Of a DNA stretch of 28,255 nt, positions 23,201 to 25,535 are shown one piece after another (the first letter of the stretch is position 1; each line of letters opens with the position of its first letter). The DNA is from Ophiothrix spiculata (taxonomy: Eukaryota > Echinodermata > Ophiuroidea > Amphilepidida > Ophiotrichidae): assembly GCA_000969725.1 (NCBI GenBank), contig JXSR01S045903.1, one strand, 5' to 3'. Below the pieces are notes generated by a model, which saw only the letters and a list, made by a program, of their open reading frames with translations, made no database searches and was not told where the DNA came from. The position numbers and the translations under genes were made by a program.

Positions 23201-24614
23201 TTCATGCCCTTCATGATTGGTATGGATCTTAGTCTTGGAAGCATTTGCAGACAGATGGTTGTTTATGAACCAGCTGTGGATGGTGTTGATATCAGTTTGG
23301 AAATCAGACAGGTCAGAAGGATGAGAGATAGGTTTATAGAGAGTGGTATCATCAGCATAAAGAAGCAGAGAGCTATTTAAAGAAAATGTAGAGAGGCAAA
23401 GATCGTTAACATAGACAAGGAAAAGAAGGGGCATCAGGACAGAACCTTGGGGGACACCAGAAATAACAGGGACCGGGTCAGAATCAACACCATGCACAGC
23501 AACCAATTGGGATCTATTGGAGAGATAAGATTTTAGCCAGGAGAGTATTATAGGACCTGTTAACCCCACTGCGCCGAGTTTCCGGAGAAGAGGTAGGTGG
23601 GGCACACGGTCAAAGGCCTTGGATAGATCAAAAAGAGCCATTACAACACTCTTCCTGTCTTCAATAGATCCATACCAATCATGAAGGGCAGTGATAAGGG
23701 CATCAGAGGTAGATGATTTAGGTAGGAATCCGAACTGGCGTTTAGTGAGGATGTTTTATTTCTGGTAAGGTGGTCCAAGATGTTACGGTGGATAATTTTT
23801 TCCAGCAGTTTGGCACAGATCGGTTGGAGAGATATGGGTCTGTAGTTGTTGGCAGCATGGGGGTCGCCGGCCTTAAAGATAGGAATAACACGGGAAACCT
23901 TCCAGTCATCAGGGACTTTGCCAGTGATGAGAGACAAATTAGAAAGTCTGCAGAGGATGTGACAAACAGAAGTAAGAGTGTTTTTTAGCATACGGCTAGT
24001 GATTCCATCAATCCCAGCAGCAGAGTTGTTGTCAAGCTTTTTGATGAGCGAAAGAACATCTGGGCTGGAACATAAAATACAAGAAAGAGATGAATGGAAA
24101 TCGTATTGAGGGATGGGGTATTAGAGGCATCAGCGCGGTTGAAACACTCCGCATAGAACTGACTAAAGATGTTGGCTACGTCAGTAGGTGTGTTAACACA
24201 AACGCCTTTGAAATGGATGGAGTCGGGGATGGTTGATTGTACGTCGATCAAATCAGCGACATCCTCTATAAGCCTATAAGGGAGGGAGGACCTTGAGTTA
24301 CATTCGATGGAACTAGGTTGATTGACTAGAACGAGTTTTACAATAACCCCCAAAACGCTTACTTGGGGATTCTTTATCAAGAAGGCTAGCAAAATTTAAT
24401 CACTTTCTAGTCTATCAACGCAAGTTTCAACAATTTCTGGTTGTTGAATTTTATATAATTCTTGTACTTGTTTCATTCTGGTTAACATATCTTTTGTTTA
24501 TTTATTTTGTTTGTTGCAGGTGATAATGGTGCCAGCACATCAAAGGATTGCGACTTCAAGAAATATATCCCATGGCTGCATTTGAAATGTATAAAACTCA
24601 GTAGTGTTTTATAA
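2101..24614 (+). CDS. CTC1: CTC1, CST telomere replication complex subunit, 3' part in 12 exons
   Basis: CTC1 is the large subunit of CST, a nuclear RPA-like complex with STN1 and TEN1 that binds telomeric single-stranded DNA, limits telomerase and recruits DNA polymerase alpha-primase for C-strand fill-in. Joining 2101-2226, 3373-4143, 5164-5292, 6282-6379, 8420-8520, 10567-10702, 11668-11772, 13361-13495, 16006-16098, 16472-16643, 20384-20540 and 24520-24614 gives 2118 nt with compatible phases throughout, 705 residues and a TAA stop. Family evidence: OB-fold-like strands with turns, such as WQIKFVIRDP and YPIGLIPGSVVTFR; a Cys cluster WSCKRCGRQECIC before a strand VEDGTGEAIVWC, as in the zinc-bearing last OB fold; and a C-terminal ILSMLCTHRIIQQPI followed by YIPWLHLKCIKLSSVL, which matches the vertebrate CTC1 end as I remember it. 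Human CTC1 is about 1217 residues, so roughly 500 N-terminal residues lie upstream. Recognition is by pattern, not by alignment. Confidence 0.85.
2255..2657. mobile_element. G-tract-bounded DNA element with 8-bp target duplication
   Basis: The identical octamer ATACTTCA flanks it at 2247-2254 and 2658-2665. The left end carries an 11-G run (2261-2271) followed by CACTGAC; the right end contains GTGCCCCCC, so the terminal inverted repeat is GGGGGGCAC. A second inner inverted pair is GTGCGGCCCT (about 2300) and AGGGCCGCAC (about 2600). Non-coding. It lies 28 bp after the exon 1 donor. The 8-bp duplication suggests a hAT-type transposase. Confidence 0.65.
2666..3372. other. intron 1 remainder, no feature seen
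   Basis: AT-rich intronic sequence between the element at 2255 and the exon 2 acceptor. I see no long open frame, repeat copy or strong inverted repeat beyond short A/T runs. Confidence 0.5.
3373..4143 (+). CDS. CTC1: CTC1 exon 2, large OB-fold exon
   Basis: Acceptor TTTTTATTGTAG and donor ACT/GTAAGT. It is 771 nt, phase 0 to 0, 257 residues. It opens VLIGCLEADSRTGQVLL and continues DKTSSIKCLL, an OB-fold strand pattern; WLIVFEEFDH and HHYIVVDVTDI look like further strands. The middle is polar and Ser-rich. A 27-bp in-frame tandem repeat sits at 4000-4053. The exon ends FPGYWYELSADTAST. It is by far the longest coding exon of the gene here. Confidence 0.9.
4000..4053 (+). repeat. 27-bp in-frame tandem repeat within CTC1 exon 2
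   Basis: Two adjacent 27-bp units (4000-4026 and 4027-4053) differ at one base and encode EQRKEGKSA then EQRTEGKSA. The length is a multiple of three, so the frame is kept. It lies in a charged, probably disordered loop before the strand-like segment AVLCFSKEAVKWHPVLF. Confidence 0.9.
4151..4744. mobile_element. MITE with 30-bp TIRs, 7 bp inside intron 2
   Basis: The left end CGAGGGGGTATCAAAAAGTT is mirrored by the right end (AACTTTTTGATACCGCCTCG, 4725-4744), and the match continues inward for about 10 more bases. The interior of about 530 bp is non-coding. It begins 7 bp after the exon 2 donor (GTAAGTA then CGAGG). No clear target duplication. Confidence 0.7.
4745..5163. other. intron 2 remainder, no feature seen
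   Basis: AT-rich intronic sequence up to the exon 3 acceptor. No repeat family or coding stretch recognised. Confidence 0.4.
5164..5292 (+). CDS. CTC1: CTC1 exon 3
   Basis: Acceptor TTTGTAAACAG and donor AAG/GTATGA. It is 129 nt, phase 0 to 0, 43 residues. It begins HGDALWLSSSSKPSK, then YLQKIIQKAGCPQILTV, and ends AAKIKVLK. It links the end of the exon 2 domain to the next exon. Confidence 0.8.
5344..5566. mobile_element. 25-bp TIR element with a CpG-rich core
   Basis: The left arm 5344-5368 (TATACTTTGATCAACACC then AAATAGG) is the inverse of the right arm 5542-5566 (CCTATTTAGTGTTGATCAAA then GTATA) with one mismatch. The interior (about 5400-5495) is rich in CG and GCGC, in sharp contrast to the surrounding AT-rich DNA. 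TATA ends could hide a TA duplication. Confidence 0.6.
5740..6235. repeat. C-tract-bounded repeat, possible relative of the G-tract elements
   Basis: It begins near CAATCCCCCCGAGTGG and ends with a 12-C run (6214-6225) and CGGGCACTTCCCCC. The phrase CCCTAAATGG occurs repeatedly inside (about 5816, 5850, 6082, with a related CCCCAAATGGCG at 5881). Terminal symmetry is weak; GGTCTTGTT at about 5732 and GGTCTTATT at about 6257 could be a decayed target duplication. Boundaries are uncertain. Confidence 0.4.
6282..6379 (+). CDS. CTC1: CTC1 exon 4
   Basis: Acceptor TGTTTTTTCAG and donor GA/GTAAGC. It is 98 nt, phase 0 to 2. It encodes VHEVPAECLTNCQQV, then SSIQYDVKSITQLLNT. Only this frame is open, because the other two hit stops within a few codons. 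Confidence 0.8.
6464..6901 (+). mobile_element. TGTGACCC MITE family, copy 1
   Basis: TIRs: the left end TGTGACCCGTCATATCGAAA, continuing GGTACCTT, is mirrored by the right end AAGGTACCTTTTGATATGGC, then GGGTCACA. AT flanks both sides, compatible with a 2-bp duplication. It is the same family and orientation as 20594-21035, and inverted relative to 14184-14632. Inside are the shared phrases CTTGCTTTTGGTTATT and TTGCAAAGTTACATCCAA. Non-coding. Confidence 0.8.
6968..7647. mobile_element. 680-bp foldback element (almost entirely inverted repeat)
   Basis: The left end CTTAAGGGAGGTCAGAGCCT is inverse to the right end (AGGCTCCGACCTCCTTTAAG). Pairing continues inward: ATGTATACATTTTTAGAAA with TTTCTAAAAATGTATAC, AAGAACTCGC with GCGAGTTCTT, and GTTCTAGGGAATGTTTTCTC with GAGAAAACATTCCCTAGAAC near the centre. 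Arms are about 330 bp each. Non-coding; a transcript through intron 4 would form a long imperfect hairpin. Confidence 0.75.
8014..8101. repeat. inverted repeat, 23-bp arms
   Basis: TTGGACAGTTTAAACAAAAA (from about 8014) is inverse to TTTTTGTTTAAATTGTCCAA (ending about 8100), spaced by about 42 bp. It is probably the core of a small foldback element whose ends I could not define. Confidence 0.5.
8124..8284. repeat. 161-bp hairpin element with about 60-bp arms
   Basis: The left arm from CAAATATTGAATGCCT to about 8185 pairs with the right arm 8222-8284 ending AGGCATTCAATATTTG; AGTACAAAATATATCAT pairs with ATGATATATTTTGTACT. The loop holds TTTCACGAGGCGTAGACGAG. A further pair (TATATCATGATATCA near 8290 and TCATGATATA near 8365, with GCCGTGCA and TGCACGGC inside) follows directly. 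Confidence 0.65.
8420..8520 (+). CDS. CTC1: CTC1 exon 5
   Basis: Acceptor TTTGCTTTCAAG at 8419 and donor CAG/GTATAG. It is 101 nt, phase 2 to 1. It encodes EGHPFDNVVSFQGCIVSC, then YAPSMMSARSHQDQP, the first strand of an OB fold. I chose this acceptor over the AGs at 8442 and 8453: only the frame through FDNVVSFQG fits both the exon 4 overhang and the exon 6 frame. The other frames end in stops or clash in phase. Confidence 0.75.
8521..9250. other. intron 5, first part, no feature seen
   Basis: AT-rich intronic sequence. Several open frames of 60-90 codons overlap on both strands here and look like chance; none resembles a known family. Confidence 0.4.
9251..9619 (+). repeat. direct repeat of about 120 bp, two copies
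   Basis: Copies at 9251-9367 and 9497-9619 share, in order, GGATATTTC, AAAGTTCTAT, GTGATAC or ATGATAC, AAAATCCTCCAT, CTCTTTTACCAGTCCAACTT and TTGCTTTTGGAACATA. Indels separate them. The phrase CTGGCATTTTCAAGT, which follows copy 1, recurs near 10041. Confidence 0.75.
9800..10027. mobile_element. 228-bp palindromic MITE candidate
   Basis: The left arm from CTTGCCTTAAACTTT through CTGATTTTGACATTTCACTG is inverse to the right arm (CGGTGAAATGTCAAAATCA, ending AAGTTTAAGGCAAG). Arms are about 70 bp. Non-coding. Confidence 0.6.
10091..10141. repeat. perfect 18-bp hairpin with 15-nt loop
   Basis: AATGGTTTGGGTTCGTAT (10091-10108) is the exact reverse complement of 10124-10141. The loop is CACACGAGGCTGAAA. 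It lies just downstream of the palindrome at 9800-10027 and may belong to the same composite. Confidence 0.8.
10218..10538. mobile_element. hAT-like non-autonomous element with CCTTGAAAGTCC repeats
   Basis: Terminal CAGGGTTAGTAC (10218-10229) is mirrored by GTACTAACCCTT (10527-10538), 11 of 12 matching. Inside, CCTTGAAAG/GTCCTTGAA units are repeated near both ends. CAGGGTT.GTAC ends with GTCCTTGAAA-type subterminal repeats are familiar from hAT transposons in animals. No intact 8-bp duplication is visible, so it is probably old. Confidence 0.6.
10567..10702 (+). CDS. CTC1: CTC1 exon 6
   Basis: Acceptor TATCTTTCCCCAG and donor TTCAG/GTCCGC. It is 136 nt, phase 1 to 2. It encodes DWQIKFVIRDPSCSIRDE, then ATVRAYMSVKPSTYPIG and LIPGSVVTF, a textbook OB-fold strand and turn. 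The donor GTCCGC is weak, but the following exon continues the fold in frame (RRCIRVKSS). Confidence 0.85.
10830..11353. mobile_element. TTAAGGCT foldback family, right end truncated
   Basis: The left end is TTAAGGCTGGGGTAGACC. The inner left arm GATTTTTACCCTGAACATG is mirrored by CATGTTCAGGGTAAAAATC at about 11331-11350. GCCCCCAAAATGTCTC pairs loosely with the right arm, and a T run occupies the centre. The outer right arm is missing after about 11353. Compare the full copy at 26082-26775 and the fragment at 14017-14076. Confidence 0.7.
11354..11667. other. intron 6 end, no feature seen
   Basis: AT-rich intronic sequence ending in the exon 7 pyrimidine tract. No repeat recognised. Confidence 0.4.
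11668..11772 (+). CDS. CTC1: CTC1 exon 7
   Basis: Acceptor TTTTCTCTGCAG and donor ATTG/GTAAAT. It is 105 nt, phase 2 to 2. It encodes RRCIRVKSSKGNNTYQVG, then PLTDITVEYVPCDDPNN, completing the OB fold begun in exon 5. A transposon begins 25 bp past the donor. Confidence 0.85.
11798..12061. mobile_element. CAGTGGCTC palindromic MITE family, copy 1
   Basis: TIRs of about 35 bp: TGTGAGTGCAAGAAAGTC at the left, GACTTTCTGGCACTCACA at the right. The central palindrome pairs CAGTGGCTCTTAAAATGG with CCATTTCAAGAGCCACTG. Flanks TAATCGCTT and TAACGACTT could be a decayed 9-bp duplication (6 of 9). It starts 25 bp after the exon 7 donor. Related copies lie at 13508 and 13774. Confidence 0.75.
12181..12400. 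mobile_element. 220-bp TIR element with perfect 9-bp target duplication
   Basis: GGTAACACC occurs exactly at 12172-12180 and 12401-12409. Between them the sequence is a near-complete inverted repeat: 12181-12210 (containing ATCCCATCATG) pairs with 12371-12400 (containing CATGATGGGAT), and AGTAGTTAGTGATGAAATAC (12251-12270) is the perfect inverse of 12311-12330. Long TIRs plus a 9-bp duplication suggest a Mutator-like origin. Confidence 0.75.
12473..12765. mobile_element. MITE with TAA target duplication (PIF/Harbinger-like)
   Basis: The left TIR AGATGGTTTCAGAGTAGCTG is mirrored by the right end (CAGGTGAGTCTGAAACCAGCT). TAA flanks both sides (12470-12472 and 12766-12768). The interior has repeated CGAC/GTCG words and GC content above its surroundings. 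A left-end relative, AGGTGGCTTCAGAGTCCCTG, starts at about 12091. Confidence 0.65.
12870..13196 (+). mobile_element. tRNA-derived SINE with ATT tail
   Basis: The head contains an A-box-like TGGTCTAGTGGAATAGTGC and a B box GAGTTCGAGCCCC (about 12930-12945). It is followed by TTTGGGCAAGGCATTTAATC, a phrase common in invertebrate tRNA-SINE bodies. The 3' end has AGCGCTTTGA, then GGCGCTCTATAAATG, and an ATT repeat (about 13180-13192). No promoter use or target duplication could be established. The tail resembles LINE B (22805-23227). Confidence 0.75.
13361..13495 (+). CDS. CTC1: CTC1 exon 8
   Basis: Acceptor TTTTTCCCTTGCAG and donor TTTTAAG/GTATAC. It is 135 nt, phase 2 to 2. It encodes YFVSELLTNQVSLNPG, then VCFNLNCHVQMIHLMIL, the strands leading into the zinc-bearing OB fold, and reads into RWSCKRCG of exon 9. 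The donor lies 12 bp from the start of a transposon. Confidence 0.8.
13508..13760. mobile_element. CAGTGGCTC palindromic MITE family, copy 2
   Basis: The left end TGTGGATGTAAGAAAGTC and the right end GACTTTCTTGCACTCACA form the TIR; the central palindrome CAGTGGCTTTTGAAATGG pairs with CCATTTCAAGAGCCACTG. It starts 12 bp after the exon 8 donor. Copy 3 follows after 13 bp. Confidence 0.75.
13774..13988. mobile_element. CAGTGGCTC palindromic MITE family, copy 3, degraded
   Basis: It begins TGTGGATGTAAGAAA like copy 2, has TCTGCAATGGCTGC and CAGTGGCTCTTGAA, then a 12-C run (13887-13898) and AGAGCCACGTG, and ends near GACTTTCTTAC. It lies in tandem with copy 2; both are preceded by a similar TTGGCA word. 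Confidence 0.65.
14017..14076. repeat. TTAAGGCT foldback family, left-end fragment
   Basis: TTAAGGCTGGGGTAGACC, then GTTTTTGTACT and CTCTCAAACT match the left ends at 10830 and 26082 over about 60 bp. No matching right arm. Confidence 0.65.
14184..14632 (-). mobile_element. TGTGACCC MITE family, copy 2
   Basis: The ends are TGTGACCCGTCATATCGAAA and TTTCGATATGACAGGTCACA, flanked by TA on both sides. The interior runs in reverse order relative to copies 1 and 3 (for example CATCCAATATAAT and TTGGATGTAGTTTTGCAA). Confidence 0.8.
14781..15114. mobile_element. TIR element with internal repeats and a histone-type stem-loop
   Basis: CGTCACTTCTCGA (14781-14793) is the exact inverse of 15102-15114. 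Inside, a block of about 50 bp (GAGCCACGAATATCTCATAA, then GAACAACACATTATAGGTTA and GGGGCAACCT) occurs twice in tandem near 14931 and 14987. CTGTTGGCAAGGGGCAGCCT plus TCAGAAAG occurs near 14897 and 15049. A canonical histone 3' stem-loop lies at the right end. Non-coding. Confidence 0.6.
15077..15092 (+). promoter_or_regulatory. histone mRNA 3' stem-loop sequence, no histone gene
   Basis: GGCTCTTTTCAGAGCC preceded by CAGAAA and followed by ACCACAA is an exact match to the metazoan replication-dependent histone 3' processing stem-loop (6-bp stem, 4-nt loop). A degenerate copy (AAGATTTTTAGAGCCACGAA) lies at 14921-14940. No histone coding sequence precedes it. Whether it functions is unknown. 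Confidence 0.7.
15115..15564. other. intron 8, no feature seen
   Basis: AT-rich intronic sequence between two transposons. No repeat or coding stretch recognised. Confidence 0.4.
15573..15899. mobile_element. G-tract-bounded DNA element with perfect 8-bp target duplication
   Basis: CTGATAGG flanks it exactly at 15565-15572 and 15900-15907. A 13-G run (15582-15594) at the left and a 13-C run (15882-15894) at the right belong to TIRs that continue inward: AAGTATAATGCTGCAGGC, then TAGCGTGACC, against GGTCACGCTAGGCCTGCA, then CATTATACTT. Interior about 230 bp, non-coding. The 8-bp duplication points to a hAT-like transposase. Confidence 0.8.
16006..16098 (+). CDS. CTC1: CTC1 exon 9, Cys-cluster exon
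   Basis: Acceptor TTGACTTTTTCAG and donor GCCAA/GTAAGT. It is 93 nt, phase 2 to 2. It encodes RWSCKRCGRQECICAS, then DYKSGKITTQA. The Cys pattern C-x2-C-x4-C-x-C fits a zinc-ribbon-like insert, known from the last OB fold of CTC1 and of RPA70. The 3' end of this exon and its donor were duplicated in tandem downstream (16181-16280). Confidence 0.85.
16073..16280 (+). repeat. tandem duplication spanning the exon 9 donor
   Basis: Unit 1 (about 16073-16178) covers the last 26 bases of exon 9, the donor and the first 80 bases of the intron. Unit 2 (16181-16280) repeats it: GGCAAAATTACAACACAGGC, then CAAGTAAGT, TGTACTGTTTGTGAG and ATTTGCGACTGCAAAACTG. The offset is 108 bp at the start and 101 bp at the end, through a shortened A-rich run. 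Unit 2 therefore carries an intact GTAAGT. Confidence 0.85.
16472..16643 (+). CDS. CTC1: CTC1 exon 10, last OB fold
   Basis: Acceptor TGTTTTATTACAG and donor CAG/GTTAGT. It is 172 nt, phase 2 to 0. It encodes FSVEDGTGEAIVWCHEVEC, then LRLPPVIWQQMTELLPRYG and KVAYAY. The DGTGEA strand-turn and the W-x(3)-M/L helix resemble the C-terminal OB fold of vertebrate CTC1 and are the strongest single family marker in the window. Confidence 0.9.
16682..16895. mobile_element. hAT-like MITE with CAGTGTTTCC TIRs and 8-bp duplication
   Basis: The left end CAGTGTTTCCACTAAGG is mirrored by the right end CCTTAGCGGAAACACTG. Flanks are ACTGCGGA (16674-16681) and ACTGCGGC (16896-16903), 7 of 8 matching. CAGTGTTTCC ends with an 8-bp duplication are typical of hAT elements. 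Repeated TTGGCGCAA words lie inside. It starts 38 bp after the exon 10 donor. Confidence 0.8.
16904..17216. other. intron 10 stretch, no feature seen
   Basis: AT-rich intronic sequence with no recognised repeat. Confidence 0.4.
17221..17524. repeat. relative of the G-tract element at 2255
   Basis: CACCCTTAAGACCTCCTTTT, then CCGCTCCCCAAGATGCTCAT and CAAAGACCCCATTTTCAAA follow the layout of 2300-2470 (GCCCTCAAGACCCCTTTTCA, CCGCTCCCTAGGCCCCCATT). It ends in a 12-C run (17513-17524). The left G tract is absent, so it is truncated or diverged. Confidence 0.5.
17525..18136. other. intron 10 stretch, no feature seen
   Basis: Unremarkable sequence with one moderately GC-rich part (about 17930-18050). 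A chance frame there encodes no recognisable domain. Confidence 0.4.
18137..18600 (-). mobile_element. 3' end of a retroelement, minus strand (candidate)
   Basis: Read on the minus strand, the segment ends in AATAAATCAAATCAAATAAA, a short-period tail typical of CR1/L2 or SINE 3' ends. The body upstream (18190-18600) is non-coding and includes GGGGTATCCACCCCGAGAGG. No protein domain is left, so the family is unassigned and the 5' boundary is a guess. Confidence 0.4.
18601..19559. other. intron 10 stretch, AT-rich, no feature seen
   Basis: About 950 bp of very AT-rich sequence. The only structure noted is a short imperfect hairpin, AATATTGGGCGAGACT with AGTCGAGCCCGATATT, near 19489-19522, and a repeated AATATTGGGCG at about 19545. 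Confidence 0.4.
19560..19748 (+). mobile_element. L2/CR1-like LINE 3' UTR fragment (candidate)
   Basis: The segment ends CACTGAAGAAGC, then ACCCTGTATAATGAAAGCTT and AAATAGATAAAT. The layout (CAGGGC..., CACTGAAG, ACCCTG..., AATGAAA, AAATA tail) matches the 3' UTR ends of L2-type elements I know from invertebrates. No coding part remains. Confidence 0.45.
20110..20199 (+). mobile_element. SINE/LINE tail with ATT microsatellite
   Basis: TAGCGCCTTGAGATC, then TTATTAGGCGCTATATAAAA and an ATT repeat of about 9 units (20168-20196). It matches the tails of the SINE at 12870 and of LINE B. The 5' part is missing or unrecognised. Confidence 0.6.
20384..20540 (+). CDS. CTC1: CTC1 exon 11
   Basis: Acceptor TTTATTTATTAAAAAG (pyrimidine tract slightly upstream) and donor CACAG/GTATAA. 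It is 157 nt, phase 0 to 1. It encodes DVQRLPQPNDDLETILSM, then LCTHRIIQQPIKMECRLL. The LCT motif followed by a hydrophobic strand matches the distal part of vertebrate CTC1. Confidence 0.85.
20594..21035 (+). mobile_element. TGTGACCC MITE family, copy 3
   Basis: TIRs are TGTGACCCATCATATCGAAA and CTTTCGATATGACAGGTCAC plus A, flanked by TA on both sides. Interior phrases match copy 1 in the same order (CTTGCTTTTGGTTATTGG, TTGCAAAGTTACATCCAA, GTTCTGAGAAAATTGAG). It begins 53 bp after the exon 11 donor. Confidence 0.8.
21036..21994. other. intron 11 stretch, one transposon-end fragment only
   Basis: Mostly unassigned. At about 21566-21592, TTTCTGAGACAAACCTTTTA, then TTTTGGGGGGCC resembles the right TIR of the 410/1438 MITE group, without a matching left end. 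No coding stretch recognised. Confidence 0.4.
22004..24392 (-). pseudogene. LINE A reverse transcriptase, broken
   Basis: The enzyme would reverse-transcribe LINE RNA at a nicked target. The palm motifs are present (LSKAFDRVPH with the first Asp region, YADD catalytic box), as are the thumb-like strand VSSAKFLGIL and a C-terminal region. The frame is broken: the parts 24392-23985, 23991-23641 and 23641-23183 are in different frames, in-frame stops occur near 24300, and a second LINE (22805-23227) splits the gene between SANASKTK and AMIISTKRNP. The endonuclease domain is missing. Not functional. Confidence 0.85.
22805..23227 (-). mobile_element. LINE B: CR1/L2-like 3' end nested inside LINE A
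   Basis: The minus strand encodes the C-terminal end of a LINE ORF2: FFQISNRQAPIYLFDLLQ, then RLAVPRSKRKAGDNSF, CGPQLWNQLPVSIREAP and FKRMLKTHLFPK, stop at 22924. The 3' UTR has AGCGCTGTGA, then GAGCGCTATATAAATG, and an ATT/TTA tail (22805-22828). The AAG codon of LINE A is repeated on both sides (23228-23230 and 22802-22804), a minimal target duplication. About 420 bp, heavily 5'-truncated. Confidence 0.8.
24520..24614 (+). CDS. CTC1: CTC1 last coding exon
   Basis: Acceptor TTTTGTTTGTTGCAG. It is 95 nt including the TAA at 24612-24614. It encodes GDNGASTSKDCDFKKY, then IPWLHLKCIKLSSVL. The tail F-x(3)-I-P-W-L-x-L-x-C-I corresponds to the C-terminal strand of vertebrate CTC1. The preceding intron carries a LINE that ends about 120 bp upstream. 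Confidence 0.85.
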
Positions 24615-24746
24615 ATGTGTCCGTCCAGCCCGTATGAGCAGTAAATGCCAGAAACTTCATTTTGCGCTACAGGTGAAAATACATGTCAAGGTCGTAATTT
24701 GCAAAAATTGTTTTTTTGACAGATTCACAATCTTAGTGCTTCCTAC

Positions 24747-24784
24747 AAAATACCAGCAAAGTTTCATTTCTTTGCTGGTATTTT
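24747..24784 (+). promoter_or_regulatory. perfect 15-bp stem-loop in the CTC1 3' UTR
   Basis: AAAATACCAGCAAAG (24747-24761) pairs exactly with CTTTGCTGGTATTTT (24770-24784) around an 8-nt loop, TTTCATTT. It lies 133 nt after the stop codon and before the AATAAA signal. Confidence 0.75.
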
Positions 24785-24810
24785 GAATGAAACCAGCAAA
24801 GTTTCATTCA
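24784..24810 (+). promoter_or_regulatory. second 3' UTR stem-loop, 10-bp stem
   Basis: TGAATGAAAC (24784-24793) pairs exactly with GTTTCATTCA (24801-24810) around CAGCAAA. It shares the CCAGCAAAGTTTCATT word with the first hairpin (24753 and 24793), so one may have arisen by duplication, and the two could compete in folding. Confidence 0.7.
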
Positions 24811-24819
24811 TTTATTTGA

Positions 24820-24825
24820 AATAAA
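24820..24825 (+). terminator. candidate poly(A) signal AATAAA for CTC1
   Basis: The first AATAAA after the CTC1 stop, 206 nt downstream, directly after the two hairpins. A T-rich stretch follows. Other AATAAA words occur further on, so the true cleavage site is not determined. Confidence 0.5.
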
Positions 24826-25351
24826 TCTGCATATTTTTCAGACGATCAACAGAAAATATAGGGCTTACTGATATTTGAACGCGTTTATCTCAGTTATACG
24901 TTTTACTCTCTGGCAACCTTTGACTGACCATAACTTGACTTCTGGAAATCGTGTGAAGTTCCTTAAGGTGTCATTTTAATCTTTAAAGCATGGTCTTTGC
25001 AAATAATTAAAACAGTGAAAATGACAAGAGGTGGCATTTACTGCTGTTTTGGGATGGACGGTCACAAATACAGACACTCAAATACCAATAATTCAGTTCA
25101 AATGTTTTGTTAATGCATAACAATTACTGATTCTATTCACTGGAGTTAAGGATAGATTGTGGACTGATTCTTATGTGTTTGCAAGAGCGAAAGCAAAAAG
25201 TCATAGCTACTTTGCTTTTGAAGAATGAAGGTTTACTGAAAGAAGATGTGGGCCTACATCTACAAAATCTTTCAAATCACAGAGAGGTCCTACTTACATT
25301 AGAAATTGAAGTTGATTTAAATTTGAAATGATGTTAGAATTATTGTTTATA
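24826..25351 (+). other. downstream flank of CTC1 with an unsupported small ORF
   Basis: Apart from an open frame 25131-25331 (66 codons; contains RKQKVIATLLLKNEGLLKED, then LQNLSNHREVLLTLEIEV), nothing is recognised. The frame has an internal ATG at 25173 but no family match, and frames of this length occur by chance in the window. Confidence 0.3.
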
Positions 25352-25533
25352 CTAAACAGCGTCTATTTTAGAGTTTGGTAGTGAAGTTTTTGCACGTCAA
25401 TTACACACCATTGCAAAATAAAGCGTCATGCAATAAATGTCCACGCAATTTTTACAATGCAATATTTTGCATGGGCGTGTTTGAATTTAGGCGTAAAATG
25501 TCACTACCAAACTCTTAAATAGTCACTGTTTAG
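25352..25533. mobile_element. 182-bp MITE with 33-bp TIRs
   Basis: The left arm 25352-25384 (CTAAACAGCGTCTATTTTAG, then AGTTTGGTAGTGA) and right arm 25501-25533 (TCACTACCAAACTCTT, ending CTGTTTAG) match at 30 of 33 positions. The interior repeats TGCAATA/TTGCA words. A hAT-like element was inserted at its right end. Confidence 0.75.
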
Positions 25534-25535
25534 AG

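Larger units (their letters stand above)
21995..24397 (-). mobile_element. LINE A: CR1/L2-like retrotransposon, 5'-truncated and inactive
   Basis: The minus strand carries, in order, a reverse transcriptase N-terminal part (about 24390-23985), DWKVSRVIPIFKAGD and NNYRPISLQPICAKLLEKI (about 23910-23790), LSKAFDRVPH, SGVPQGSVLMPLLFLVYVND and YADDTTLY (about 23630-23330), then, after an interrupting element, the post-RT part with VSSAKFLGILI and VRPILEYGSVTWHP. It ends in a 3' UTR (GGCCTTTGTGTCGAATGGTA) and an AAATA-type tail at about 22015-21995. The 5' end is truncated in intron 11 of CTC1. Confidence 0.85.
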
